From a bacterium (GTDB lineage Bacteria; BMS3Abin14): a stretch of 64,000 nucleotides of DNA. The notes under the pieces were generated by a model. It searched no databases. It saw only the letters and a program-made list of their open reading frames with translations, and was not told the DNA's origin. Positions within the stretch are counted from its first letter, which is position 1; every line of letters begins with the position of its first letter. The stretch lies in the NCBI GenBank assembly GCA_029210965.1, contig JARGFZ010000001.1, positions 124,001 to 188,000 on the forward strand, read 5' to 3'. Made by a program: the position numbers and the translations under genes. Shown one piece after another: positions 50,448 to 58,784 of this stretch.

Positions 50448-51155
50448 TCAAGGCGTCGAGCCTTGAATCTGGATGATCCCCCTGACAAGTTCAAGATCAT
50501 CCAAGGTGGTAATTTTAATATTTCTCTCCTCACCGGGGACTATGCGCACTTCGTGTCCCATCTGCTCGATAAGGGAGGCATCGTCGGTGACCTCCCACCT
50601 CTCCTTGCGGGCCCTGCGGTGGGCAGAAACGATAAGATCCCGATGAAAAGCCTGGGGGGTCTGGGCGCGGTAGAGCCTCGTCCGGTCCACCGTTCCTGAA
50701 ACGGTTTCACCACCGTCAATGGACTCCTTGAGCGTATCCGTGATGGGGATGGCCGCAATAGCGGCGCCCCACTTTGCTGCGGCTTCCAGAACCTCGTGGA
50801 TCAGTTTTGCGCTGACCAGGGGCCGCGCCCCGTCGTGGATAAGGACAAGGTCTCTCTCCGGAGGCGCGGCGGCCACAAGAATGTCAGCTGTCTGTTGTCG
50901 TTTTTCACCCCCGGCGATGACTTTAACCTTGTCAGCAAGACCCAGCTTTTCCACTATCTCGCCGCCAGCTAACGCCACCTCGTTGGGCCGCACAGCCACT
51001 GTCAGCCGATCGATAAAAGGACTTGCCAACAGAGACTCGATGGTCATCGCGATGAGAGGTTTGCCTGCGACGTCCACGTATGCCTTGCTGTAACCCAGGC
51101 CCATACGGATGGCCGACCCCCCCGCGGGAACGATGGTGTAAACACGACCTAGCAT
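50448..51155 (-). CDS. ispD: 2-C-methyl-D-erythritol 4-phosphate cytidylyltransferase
   Basis: Third enzyme of the MEP pathway. I set the start at the ATG at 51155 (MLGRVYTIVPAGGSAIRMG), with GGAG about nine bases upstream, giving 235 residues; the open frame continues 85 codons upstream only through word repeats. The nucleotide-binding loop reads PAGGSAIRMGLGYSKAY, slightly different from the usual AAGxGxRMG...PKQ. HDGARPLVS and IPITDTLKES are family boxes. Neighbours are ispF and a YhaM-like RNase. Confidence 0.93.
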   Translation of the reverse strand: MLGRVYTIVPAGGSAIRMGLGYSKAYVDVAGKPLIAMTIESLLASPFIDRLTVAVRPNEVALAGGEIVEKLGLADKVKVIAGGEKRQQTADILVAAAPPERDLVLIHDGARPLVSAKLIHEVLEAAAKWGAAIAAIPITDTLKESIDGGETVSGTVDRTRLYRAQTPQAFHRDLIVSAHRRARKERWEVTDDASLIEQMGHEVRIVPGEERNIKITTLDDLELVRGIIQIQGSTP

Positions 51156-51180
51156 GAGTCCATGCTCCAGGACCACCGGC

Positions 51181-51274
51181 AGTCCAAAGACCAAAGTCCA
51201 AAGACCAAAGTAAGGCTGTTTAGTGCCAAACAGGCACAAGTAACTCTTTGGACCTTGGGCTTGGAACCTTGGGC
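51181..51274. repeat. Paired-arm word repeat between the YhaM-like gene and ispD
   Basis: Left arm AGTCCAAAGACCAAAGTCCA then AAGACCAAAG; right arm (51246-51274) CTTTGGACCTTGGGCTTGGA then ACCTTGGGC. The word CCAAAG/CTTTGG also appears inside the coding sequence of rplQ (tail) and, as ATCCAAGATCCAAAATCC, near the groEL stop codon. Confidence 0.7.
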
Positions 51275-51291
51275 TATCGCGATTGCCGCGC

Positions 51292-52374
51292 TCAAAACAG
51301 CTCCTCCTGCCCATCTGACTTCCCCGTGTCTCCGCGTCCCCGAGTCCCCGTGTCCTGGTCTTCTTCGCCCTGCGCCCTGCGCCCTGCGCCCTGTTCTTGC
51401 TCTTCCCCACCGTTCTCCGTGTCTCCGGGTCTCCGGGTCTCCGTGTCCGGACGATCGTTTCTGTAAAGAAACGATCGTCTCAGTCCTCTCACAAAAGCCT
51501 CTTCTGTACCCGGTTCCTCTCCAGCCGACTTCACCATGTCCAGCTTAGCGTCCAGGTCGTCGGCAAAGTGGACTACCAGGGCCTCGGCGGTAACCGGTGT
51601 TTTTGGGGAGCCGAACTCCAGTTGGCCGTGGTGGGAAAGGAGTATGTGAAGAACATCCAAAGCAAGGCGCTCCGGGAAATCCGGGATTCGGCTGATCCAC
51701 TTTTCCACCACGGAGTGCCCCTTAACGATGTGCCCCTGGAACTTTCCCTCGAGGGTGTAGCGAAAATCTCCCGCAACCTCGTACTCCAGGACCTTTCCTA
51801 TGTCGTGAAGGAGCGCTCCTGCCGTGAGGAGACCCCGGTGGAGCCAGGGTGCCACGGCAACAGCCGCGTGGGCCAGCCTGCAGACGTTTAAACTGTGCTC
51901 GGCCAGCCCTCCGATACGTGCGTGATGCATGGAAATGGCGGCTGGACAGGTAAAGAACGCGTCCGAGATTTTCCTGTCCTGAAGCATGGCCTCCATTAGT
52001 GTCTTGAGCGCCGGTTCTTCTATTCCTTCAACAAAGTGATTGAAGTCCTCCCGCAGCTGTTTCTCGGAGGCGCTGGTGGAAGGATAAATACTCCTCGGAT
52101 CAACCGGTTGGGCCACTTTGGAGATCTCTTCAACGATAAGCTGGATCTTCTCCTGATAGCGCTGGGCCGATCCTTTCACCTGGACCGGGTCCCCTTCCAG
52201 AAACCCGGGAAGGGAGCTCATCTCCATATCCCAGACGCGGCCGTCCCAGGTTCCCTCGGAGGTCCCGAGTATCACTGTGAGGTAGGGTTTGCCCGCTTTG
52301 GTCCGCCTCTCGTCGATCCCCTTGAGGAGGAAGATGCGGTCGAAAGTTTCGTTGGGTTCAAAAGTGATAGTCAT
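51292..52374 (-). CDS. YhaM-like 3'-5' exoribonuclease (OB-fold plus HD domain)
   Basis: The N-terminal 90 residues resemble an OB-fold nucleic-acid-binding domain (KGIDERRTKAGKPYLTVILG). The HD metal-dependent phosphohydrolase domain follows: HHARIGGLAEHSLNVCRLA, LLHDIGKVLEYE, GHSVVEKW, LLSHHGQLEFGSPKTPVTAE and HFADDLDAKLD. This matches the YhaM/CBF1 family of exoribonucleases. From about residue 312 the protein becomes a Gly, Glu, Arg and Asp tail (TETRRPGDTENGGEEQEQGA and so on) encoded by a word repeat of GTCTCCGGGTCTCC type, and then ends QEELF, an ending that looks original. ATG at 52374. Confidence 0.85.
   Translation of the reverse strand: MTITFEPNETFDRIFLLKGIDERRTKAGKPYLTVILGTSEGTWDGRVWDMEMSSLPGFLEGDPVQVKGSAQRYQEKIQLIVEEISKVAQPVDPRSIYPSTSASEKQLREDFNHFVEGIEEPALKTLMEAMLQDRKISDAFFTCPAAISMHHARIGGLAEHSLNVCRLAHAAVAVAPWLHRGLLTAGALLHDIGKVLEYEVAGDFRYTLEGKFQGHIVKGHSVVEKWISRIPDFPERLALDVLHILLSHHGQLEFGSPKTPVTAEALVVHFADDLDAKLDMVKSAGEEPGTEEAFVRGLRRSFLYRNDRPDTETRRPGDTENGGEEQEQGAGRRAQGEEDQDTGTRGRGDTGKSDGQEELF
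51318..51455. repeat. Word repeats inside the 3' end of the YhaM-like gene
   Basis: Two words are seen: GCGCCCTGCGCCCTGCGCCC (near 51370-51395) and TCTCCGGGTCTCCGGGTCTC (near 51415-51445), with CGTGTCTCCGCGTCCCCGAG at 51330-51350. They stay in frame with the gene and encode its low-complexity tail. Confidence 0.65.
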
Positions 52375-52387
52375 GGGTTTTTCAATC

Positions 52388-52486
52388 CATATTCAGAATT
52401 CAAAATTAAAAACGTCTTCCTCTGCGCCCTTCGCGAACTCTGCGTTCAATTTGCTTTTGATCTTGTTCTGGATTCTGGATTCTGCC
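52388..52486. repeat. Three word repeats upstream of the YhaM-like gene
   Basis: ATTCAGAATTCAAAATTAAA (52391-52411), CTCTGCGCCCTTCGCGAACT then CTGCGTTC (52420-52447), and CTGGATTCTGGATTCTG (52468-52485). All three have the degenerate tandem character of the other loci. Confidence 0.6.
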
Positions 52487-52550
52487 TTTTCCATATATCG
52501 GGAATTCCTGTTAGCCACTCTTTTCAGAGTGATGCCAACAGGAATTTCTG

Positions 52551-54197
52551 TCAAGCGTCCCTGCCATGAAGGGATCCACTGATGGATAGAACCATGGCAA
52601 CATGCCGGGCAAAGAACTCCAGCATGGTCACTGTCTCGGGGGGTATTGGACGATGAGTGTGCTTCCTGTCCGCACCGATAACACCGATCACCTGTCCCAG
52701 ATGGTTGATAAGCGGCACAACAACGAAGATCGTGGAACGGATAGCCGCAATCTTGCTGTAGGGGGAAGCCAATCGAAGTTCCTTGGGAACCGATCCCCTG
52801 CCGTCGAAAAAAATAGTTCTGCCCTCCCTGAAAGCCATGGATATGGCTCCTCCCCTCTCATCTATGGGAACCTGGATATCCTCCTGTGGATAATCCTCAA
52901 TACCCACAGAGGTAAAACACTGGAGCATTCCCCGCTCTTCATCCGGGAGGAACAGGTTCAGCCGATCAAGTTCGAACATATCCTTGGCCATGATCTCGTG
53001 AGCGCCCTGTATGACCCCGGAGATATCCCCACTTGCGAGGAATGTTTTACTTAGTTCATGCTGGAGTTCGTGAAGCCGCATCAGGTGCCGGTTACTCTCA
53101 GACAGACCCAGGTTGCTCCTGCCAAGATCCCGGCGCAACCGAAGGAGTTCCAGTTCCATCTCAACCGAATCCATGAGTGCCGAGAGGATCTCCACCTGCT
53201 CCTCCAGAAGAACAGCCTCCTTTACCGGAAAGGCCAGTACCAGGGTAACCGAGGATTGATTCTCGTGACACCGGACGAAATGTCTGGACTCTACATCGCC
53301 TTGTTGTGGTAGCCGCTTGGAGGTCCTGGCCCCGTCACTTTCACAGCCGGGATCAATTCCCTGCTCCAGGACCCAATTGGTAACATGTTTCGGTGGTTCT
53401 CCGAAGGTTTTGGTTATTAGCTCCGACCGGTCAGGGGAGCGCCTGTGCAGAAGGAAAAGCCATGCCGGTTCGCAAACAGAGTGGACGCTGTCGAAAACCT
53501 TTTCATACACAGGATCGTATTCATCAATTCCGCGGACCTCTATGAGGAAACGGTGGAGGAGGTTGATCTCCGCCAGACGCATCTCCTTCTCGGCATTGGC
53601 TTTTTCCAGGGCAGCCGTATACCTTCTGACCTCATCATGGGTGGAGGACAGTTCACGCGACAGTCTCTCGGAACGCTGTTTTTCGGTAACGGAGCGAAGC
53701 CCGATGACCCTGAGTGTGATGGCAAGGAACCAGAGAAGAAGGATACGGACCACAAAGTCGAACCAGTGCGCTTCCCTGAAAGTCTGCCCAACAGCAGCGA
53801 TGTCTACCAGGGTCGCAACGCCGGCGATCATGAAAGTTTGTGTCCAGGAGTGATAAGGCGCCCTCAAGGCCACCATAAAAAACAGGAGGAGATGCATCTC
53901 GCTCTGGGCACCTCCGGAAAGAGCAATGAGTAAGCCCACAAAAAGCATATCCCCGATCACGAAGACCGGGCTCTCCCTGGGAAGGCTCTGCCAATTCTGC
54001 TCCCAAACGAAAATGGTAGTAGCGTAGAGCAGGAAGCCAATAATCAGAAAGTGGAGATTGGTGGGATCGGGAGAAGGCTTCCCTAACTCGATCCACAGGA
54101 AAGCACCGGCCCCGAAAAGTATCCTGAGCATGAACCTTTGAAGATGGGGGGTAAAAAAACCACTCAAAATTGATAACCTCGTAAAAAGATTATTCAA
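52551..54197 (-). CDS. Membrane protein with coiled coil and two GAF domains, no output domain
   Basis: A 548-residue likely sensor. Five or six membrane segments lie in residues 20-180 (MLRILFGAGAFLWIEL, FLIIGFLLYATTIFVW, VIGDMLFVGLLIALS and others), then a charged coiled coil (about 180-220), a GAF-like domain (about 220-350), a second coiled coil (350-400), and a clear GAF domain (395-545, with DRLNLFLPDEERGMLQCFTS and VPLINHLGQVIGVIGADR). No kinase, GGDEF, EAL or HD domain follows, so it must signal through a partner or be a truncated regulator. The start is uncertain: a TTG at 54197 lies inside an AACCTCGTAAAA repeat; the ATG at 54131 would remove 22 residues. Confidence 0.75.
   Translation of the reverse strand: MNNLFTRLSILSGFFTPHLQRFMLRILFGAGAFLWIELGKPSPDPTNLHFLIIGFLLYATTIFVWEQNWQSLPRESPVFVIGDMLFVGLLIALSGGAQSEMHLLLFFMVALRAPYHSWTQTFMIAGVATLVDIAAVGQTFREAHWFDFVVRILLLWFLAITLRVIGLRSVTEKQRSERLSRELSSTHDEVRRYTAALEKANAEKEMRLAEINLLHRFLIEVRGIDEYDPVYEKVFDSVHSVCEPAWLFLLHRRSPDRSELITKTFGEPPKHVTNWVLEQGIDPGCESDGARTSKRLPQQGDVESRHFVRCHENQSSVTLVLAFPVKEAVLLEEQVEILSALMDSVEMELELLRLRRDLGRSNLGLSESNRHLMRLHELQHELSKTFLASGDISGVIQGAHEIMAKDMFELDRLNLFLPDEERGMLQCFTSVGIEDYPQEDIQVPIDERGGAISMAFREGRTIFFDGRGSVPKELRLASPYSKIAAIRSTIFVVVPLINHLGQVIGVIGADRKHTHRPIPPETVTMLEFFARHVAMVLSISGSLHGRDA
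54172..54190. repeat. AACCTCGTAAAA motif, second copy
   Basis: GATAACCTCGTAAAAAGATT overlaps the first codons of the GAF membrane protein gene. The same 12-base core begins the composite hairpin element at 46022. Confidence 0.6.
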
Positions 54198-54198
54198 C

Positions 54199-55359
54199 CT
54201 ACTCTATTCGGCCGAAAAGCCGGCGCAGAGACTCGGTAACCAGGGCCATGGTTGGATAATCTATATTGAACGCGTTGTCCATGGCCGAATGTCTAATGTA
54301 GTTCGGATAATCAGAATACCACACTGTTCGAACGCCTCTGGAGGCAAAGGGGGTGTGGTTGCTTTTTCCGCTTTTGGAACGAACCTTTTCCACTTTGTGG
54401 CCCATCTCGTCCAGGACTCCGGCAGCCAGGCGAGTCAGCTCTTCGTCCATCACCGCACCTCTATCCCTTGCGATGAGGCAGAGGTTGGGCCATCCCACCG
54501 CGTCCAGGTTAACCATAGCCGCCACCTCCCGCAGCTGATTAGTCCGGTAGAGCTGGTCTGCATAAGTCTCGGCCCCGATACACCCTTCCTCTTCACAATC
54601 GGCAAAGAGATAGCGAACCGGAAGTCCTGCATCTGCATCATAACCGTTTTGAATGTACGCCAGCATGGACGCAACACCCGAAGCATCGTCGCTGGCACCC
54701 GGCGTATGGGGCCTGCTGTCGTAATGGGAGGCGAGAAGTATGTAATGACTGTCAGATACTTCCCGACCTGCCTCAATGTTGCGGCAGCGAATGTTCCGGT
54801 TCCGTGAACGGATGGAAAGGCGGGTCCTTCCCCCCCCAGCCTCCAGAACCCTCTGGGCATCAGACTTGCGGATCGATACCCCCGGAATGGGAGACAGGGA
54901 GTAATCACAGGCACCAGAATATAGTTCATCAATGTAGTCGTTATACCATATGAGTGAAGACGCCCCGCGCATGGCAGCTTCGGAGATCTTTACCGTTTCG
55001 TGGTTCTTCCAGAGCTGGGCAAGGTGAGTGCGCCCATCGGTACCGTCCAGGGAGGCGTAATCCTCATCCCTGGCATGACCCACAGGCAGAATGTCGGCCA
55101 CGAGACTTTTTACGGATGGAGATCCGATTCCGGGCAGGCACTGGACCTTCTCATATCCCTTACCGAAATCGATCTGCAGCAACCACTTCACAGGTACAGT
55201 TATATTGACCGTAAAAGGCTGGACATGGACATGGAGGCCCCAGGTTCTGAGAAGGCCCTTTATCATTCCAAATGCCTTCCTGTGCCCCCTCGATCCGATG
55301 AATCGATCAAGCCCCACCGATGTCAGGCTTTCAATGTAGGTTCTGAGTTCTTTTTCCAT
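54199..55359 (-). CDS. M28 family zinc peptidase
   Basis: A 386-residue metallopeptidase of the aminopeptidase Y/S type. The two-zinc site can be read: His and Asp in LLASHYDSRPH, Asp in GASDDASGVA, Glu in FADCEEEGCIG (also the catalytic Glu), Asp in VNLDAVGWPN and the final His in YPNYIRHSAMDN. A domain inserted before the catalytic part (about 60-190) resembles the PA-like or cap segment of the family. No signal peptide is visible, so it is probably cytoplasmic. ATG at 55359; the stop is followed directly by the GAF membrane protein gene. Substrate unknown. Confidence 0.88.
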   Translation of the reverse strand: MEKELRTYIESLTSVGLDRFIGSRGHRKAFGMIKGLLRTWGLHVHVQPFTVNITVPVKWLLQIDFGKGYEKVQCLPGIGSPSVKSLVADILPVGHARDEDYASLDGTDGRTHLAQLWKNHETVKISEAAMRGASSLIWYNDYIDELYSGACDYSLSPIPGVSIRKSDAQRVLEAGGGRTRLSIRSRNRNIRCRNIEAGREVSDSHYILLASHYDSRPHTPGASDDASGVASMLAYIQNGYDADAGLPVRYLFADCEEEGCIGAETYADQLYRTNQLREVAAMVNLDAVGWPNLCLIARDRGAVMDEELTRLAAGVLDEMGHKVEKVRSKSGKSNHTPFASRGVRTVWYSDYPNYIRHSAMDNAFNIDYPTMALVTESLRRLFGRIE

Positions 55360-55411
55360 TAGGGGATCCCGTATTGAGGATTCAGGATAAAGTATTTAGC
55401 TACTGAAGCAT

Positions 55412-55521
55412 AAGTGAATAGTGAAAAGTGAAGAGTGAAGGGTAAGGCAGTATTCCATTCACGGTTTGCTATTAGCTGATCACTGCCTCTCCTGTTCACG
55501 GTTCACAGTTTATTGTTCACC
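55412..55521. repeat. Paired-arm word repeat between the TPR lipoprotein and M28 peptidase
   Basis: Left arm GTGAATAGTGAAAAGTGAAG then AGTGAAGGGT; right arm (55457-55521) ATTCACGGTTTGC and later TTCACGGTTCACAGTTTATT then GTTCACC. It uses the same GTGAA/TTCAC word as 2305-2468 and 4321-4392. Confidence 0.7.
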
Positions 55522-55556
55522 GATGGATTCCTAAACATAGTACAATTCCTCAACAA

Positions 55557-56150
55557 TCAATATGTATTATCTTCCAATCCATCCTTGAGCCTTTCTATCT
55601 CACTTATCAGCTCCCCCAACTGCTCTTTCATCCGTGTGTCATATTCTGGCGTGAGGGAAAAAGCGGCACGCGCATCCACGGCAGCCTCGTCGTAACGGTG
55701 AAGTTTCATAAGGGTTCTGGTCCTTGTCTCAAGGTAAGGGTACAAAGGGGCAGGATCCATAGCGATGGCCCTGTCCACAAGAGCCAGCGCTCTGTCTGGA
55801 TTATCCTTCTCGAATTCGATCCAGGCCAGGTTATTGAGGATCATGGGATCTTCCCCTCCTGTTTCCAGGGCCTTCTCGAAATAAATCGATGATTTCTTCA
55901 GGTCACCTTTCAACCAGAAAAGCTCACCCAGCATGGCACAGGCCTCGGGCCGTCCTTCCTCCTGGGTAATCGCATCCTCCAGGAGGGGAATGGCCTGATC
56001 CTGTTGTCCTCCCTGAATGTAGATAGAGGCAAGCTGGATCCTGTCCTCATAGGGCATAACAAGGGATTCACGGACAGATACCCCTGCGCACGAGACAACC
56101 GTTATCGCCAGAAAGGCACACATGAAAAACCTGAAGGAGGTCAAGATCAT
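55557..56150 (-). CDS. TPR lipoprotein, partner of the C39-like protein
   Basis: A 197-residue protein with a lipobox (residues 18-21, VVSC) after a hydrophobic N-terminus, then about four TPR-like helix pairs (YEDRIQLASIYIQGGQQDQA, ACAMLGELFWLKGDLKKSSI, ILNNLAWIEFEKDNPDRALA, YLETRTRTLMKLHRYDEAAV). It should be anchored in the envelope. The ATG at 56150 overlaps the stop of the C39-like gene (ATGA). In Pseudomonas PA2778-type proteins, as I recall, the C39 part and TPRs are in one chain; here they appear as two coupled genes. Confidence 0.8.
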   Translation of the reverse strand: MILTSFRFFMCAFLAITVVSCAGVSVRESLVMPYEDRIQLASIYIQGGQQDQAIPLLEDAITQEEGRPEACAMLGELFWLKGDLKKSSIYFEKALETGGEDPMILNNLAWIEFEKDNPDRALALVDRAIAMDPAPLYPYLETRTRTLMKLHRYDEAAVDARAAFSLTPEYDTRMKEQLGELISEIERLKDGLEDNTY

Positions 56151-56701
56151 CCTTCCCTGTGGACAGTGAGCATCCAGAACCCCGACTCGGACCAGAACTT
56201 ATCGAACCGGTCCAGCTTCATCCATGATAGTTTTCCGTCCCCCCAAAGAAGAAAAAATCCGTATGGGTCGGAAGAGTATCCTGTGACAAGGATAAAATGG
56301 CCGGCAGATCCACTGAGACCGTGATATTTGAACAGAACGATAGCCGGGCCGTGATCCCGGAGTTCCTTTACCAGTATTTCTTCAGATCCCTCCAGCTGCC
56401 GGGTTTCAAGACCTCTTCGCCTTGCCTCAAGAAAAAGATCCATAGTCAGGGTCCCCCCGGCTCCGGGGCTGTATAGCTTCTGAACGAGCTGGTCAAGATC
56501 GGCCTTTATCCCGATATTTTCAAGGAGAGCAGCAAGAGCAAAAGGCCCGCACTGTTCAGGTTCCTGCAGATACGGGCCTACGCGATGTATCCGTACGGCC
56601 TCGGGGAGGCGGTGCGGCTCAGTCAACCGGATGGTACACGAGAAAATAAGCGGTACCCAGGCGAATACTGCAGCGAACCATACCCACCTGCCCGATCTCA
56701 C
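56147..56701 (-). CDS. C39-like cysteine peptidase lipoprotein (PA2778 family)
   Basis: A 184-residue lipoprotein with lipobox IFSC (about residues 19-22). The papain-like C39 triad is readable: Cys in EPEQCGPFALAALL (residue 51), His in SAGHFILVTGY and Asp in LLWGDGKLSW. C39 domains cut after double-Gly leaders in bacteriocin exporters; here there is no transporter, and the PA2778 family's role is unknown. The start is GTG at 56701, overlapping the stop of the next gene upstream. Together with its neighbours it forms a three-gene envelope operon. Confidence 0.82.
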   Translation of the reverse strand: MRSGRWVWFAAVFAWVPLIFSCTIRLTEPHRLPEAVRIHRVGPYLQEPEQCGPFALAALLENIGIKADLDQLVQKLYSPGAGGTLTMDLFLEARRRGLETRQLEGSEEILVKELRDHGPAIVLFKYHGLSGSAGHFILVTGYSSDPYGFFLLWGDGKLSWMKLDRFDKFWSESGFWMLTVHREG

Positions 56702-57090
56702 TTGATGGTGATCTCCTTATCCATGAGTTTAAGAATAACAATCACAAGAAGAATGACAACCAGGAGCGTTACGACTCCGTTACCGCCTGCCTGGATCTGG
56801 TCGAGATCTTCCATGACAGCCTGCCTCTCTTCAGGTGTAAGCCCATCCAGTCGCGTCCGGATCTCGTCGGAAGACAGGCCAAGGGATGCGAGCTTTTCGG
56901 TGAGAATGCCTGTTTCCAGCACTTCTCTCACGGTGGCCAGAGTATCGACATCCATACCAGCCAGGGTTTCTTCCGAGGGGGAGATAAAGGCTGCCTGTGC
57001 AGCGGCGGGCAAAATAAAGAGTCCGGAGAGCGTGAAGGCCAGATACCAACAGATCAAACGAACAGCGGGATAACGAAGCATCTTTCTCAT
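56698..57090 (-). CDS. PA2779 family membrane protein
   Basis: A 130-residue protein with an N-terminal signal or anchor segment (CWYLAFTLSGLFILPAAAQA), a small extracytoplasmic part (TLAGMDVDTLATVREVLETG), and a C-terminal membrane segment (GVVTLLVVILLVIVILKLMD). It matches what I know of the PA2779 family, whose genes accompany PA2778-type C39 peptidases. The Gly-Gly-Asn before the last membrane segment (QAGGNGVV) could be a cleavage site for the neighbouring C39 protein; this is inference. Confidence 0.78.
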   Translation of the reverse strand: MRKMLRYPAVRLICWYLAFTLSGLFILPAAAQAAFISPSEETLAGMDVDTLATVREVLETGILTEKLASLGLSSDEIRTRLDGLTPEERQAVMEDLDQIQAGGNGVVTLLVVILLVIVILKLMDKEITIK

Positions 57091-57155
57091 GGTCAGTTCT
57101 CCTTTTTGTTACAAGCACGACTTTCAGAGGATCCTGCCGAGGCCGAAACCCCGGA

Positions 57156-57965
57156 TCATCCGTCCATACTACCCGATCGCAGCCCCTCCAGGTCAAGGGT
57201 CACATAACGATAACCCAGAGTCTTCAAGGCCGCAACAAGTCTTTGGCGCCTTACAGTTTCCGTCAGATGACCAACCATCATTTCCGGGACCTCGATCCTG
57301 GCGATGTCGCCGTGTACCCGGAGCCTGAGATCCGCGAGACCTTCTCCTCGCAGGATAGATTCCCCTTCTTTTACCATTTCAATGTCCCTGTCCGTGATGG
57401 GTTGATCGTAGGGGAAGCGGGTTGCGAGACAGGGGGCGGAAGGCTTATCCCATGTTTCAAGGCCATCCGACCTGCTCAAGTCCCGAATCAGCTTCTTGGT
57501 AAGTCCCGCTTCTTTCAAAGGGCTCCTTACACCCAACTCTTCGAGAGCCTGTATACCCGGCCTGTAGCCCTCACCATCGTCCGCGTTGGTACCATCGAGG
57601 AGCCAGGGAATTCCGTTATTATCTGCCAGTTCCCGCAGGTGGGAAAAAATATACTTTTTACAATGGTAGCATCTTGAGGGAGCGTTGCCCGAGACTTCCT
57701 GGATGTGGCGAGGGTCCAGATCGAGACGGTGTGTCGTTTTAACACCCATCCCGCGAGCCAGAGCTATCGCCTCTGAAGCCTCCCCTTCTCTCAGGAGGGG
57801 ATGCTGAACAAAAACGGCAGAAACAGCTTCAGGACCCAGGCTCCGCAGACAAAAATTGAGCAGATAGGTGCTGTCCACCCCCCCAGAATAGGCAACGAGC
57901 ACCCTGCCCATCTCGAGGATAATGGACCGCAGCCTACTGACGGGGACAGCAATTTCAGTCATCAT
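57156..57965 (-). CDS. larE: ATP-dependent sacrificial sulfur transferase LarE
   Basis: LarE adds sulfur to the nickel-pincer cofactor of lactate racemase, giving up its own Cys sulfur. The 269-residue protein has the PP-loop SGGVDST (27-33), the CYHCKKYIF segment and the sacrificial-type Cys in KPSAPCLATRFPY (Cys179). The ATG at 57965 starts (M)MTEIAVPVSRLRS. No larA, larB or larC lies in the window, so it could serve another nickel-pincer enzyme or be a LarE-like PP-loop protein. Its neighbours are not related. Confidence 0.85.
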   Translation of the reverse strand: MMTEIAVPVSRLRSIILEMGRVLVAYSGGVDSTYLLNFCLRSLGPEAVSAVFVQHPLLREGEASEAIALARGMGVKTTHRLDLDPRHIQEVSGNAPSRCYHCKKYIFSHLRELADNNGIPWLLDGTNADDGEGYRPGIQALEELGVRSPLKEAGLTKKLIRDLSRSDGLETWDKPSAPCLATRFPYDQPITDRDIEMVKEGESILRGEGLADLRLRVHGDIARIEVPEMMVGHLTETVRRQRLVAALKTLGYRYVTLDLEGLRSGSMDG

Positions 57966-58051
57966 TTTATTGAGTTGATATTCGGCATGGATACTATCGC
58001 CGCCACGTGCGGCTGATTACATAATTTCTGACATGAATCAGGATCGAAATA

Positions 58052-58513
58052 TCAGATGTGATAGGTGTAGGGATGGTCATACTCTCTCTGAACACCAGTT
58101 TTCCGGGCTTTTTCACAGAGATCGCTAATGGCAATAGAATCGAAAAATTTGCCTATCTGCACGCTTATGTCCAGCCACATTTCACTGGCAACACAATTAT
58201 CCTTTCGGGGACAGCTTTTACGTGGTGCATTGCCAACGCAAAACACCAGTTCGAAGGGTCCCTCGGTAGCACGGACAATATCGCCGAGGGTAATATCACC
58301 GGGTTCTTTGATAAGATAGTAGCCGCCGTTGGGACCCCGCTTGCTTCCAAGTATCTGAGCTTTTTTCAACTTCTGGAAGATCTGCTCGAGATATCTGGGG
58401 CTGATCTGTTGACGCCTGGAAATATCCTTGATCTGGGTAGGAAGACCTACGGAGTGGTAAGCGATGTCGAAAAGAGCTCTGACACCGTAACGGCTCTTGG
58501 TGGAAAGTCTCAT
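58052..58513 (-). CDS. Rrf2 family transcriptional regulator, Fe-S type
   Basis: A 153-residue winged-helix regulator of the IscR/RsrR group. The DNA-binding start MRLSTKSRYGVRALFDIAYH is typical, and three Cys (92, 101 and 107, in FCVGNAPRKSCPRKDNC) would hold an iron-sulfur cluster, with spacing slightly different from IscR. It likely senses iron-sulfur status or redox and may repress itself. It has its own promoter (58549-58577). No isc, suf or nif gene lies nearby, so its targets are elsewhere. Confidence 0.9.
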   Translation of the reverse strand: MRLSTKSRYGVRALFDIAYHSVGLPTQIKDISRRQQISPRYLEQIFQKLKKAQILGSKRGPNGGYYLIKEPGDITLGDIVRATEGPFELVFCVGNAPRKSCPRKDNCVASEMWLDISVQIGKFFDSIAISDLCEKARKTGVQREYDHPYTYHI

Positions 58514-58548
58514 TATTGCCCCCTTTTAGGGTGTTTAAATGTTGCCAA

Positions 58549-58577
58549 AGATTATTTTTTTACAGCTATTTTGTCAA
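58549..58577 (-). promoter_or_regulatory. Promoter of the Rrf2 regulator gene
   Basis: Minus strand: TTGACA (58572-58577), exactly 17 bases, TAATCT (58549-58554). Both boxes are close to consensus, and the start site would lie about 35 bases before the ATG, room for self-repression. Confidence 0.75.
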
Positions 58578-58784
58578 GTTTAAAATCGGCTTCGTCCCTT
58601 TATCTGCCTGCCCTTTACCCCGTAGATGGGGGGATCGGAGAGGCACCTTCAACCGCCGATTCTGAGTTCGGAACCTCCCGGAGCACCTTACCCGGAGTAC
58701 TTTATATTTTGGATCCGGAGTTCCGGGCGAAAAGAGGGGGAACCTGTGCTAGTATATATCTCACGCAGAAAGGAGCCTTAACAA

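Noticed and set aside
51156-51410. 85-codon N-terminal extension of ispD
   Set aside because: It reads through word repeats and has no family resemblance; the ATG at 51155 has a ribosome site and gives the normal length.
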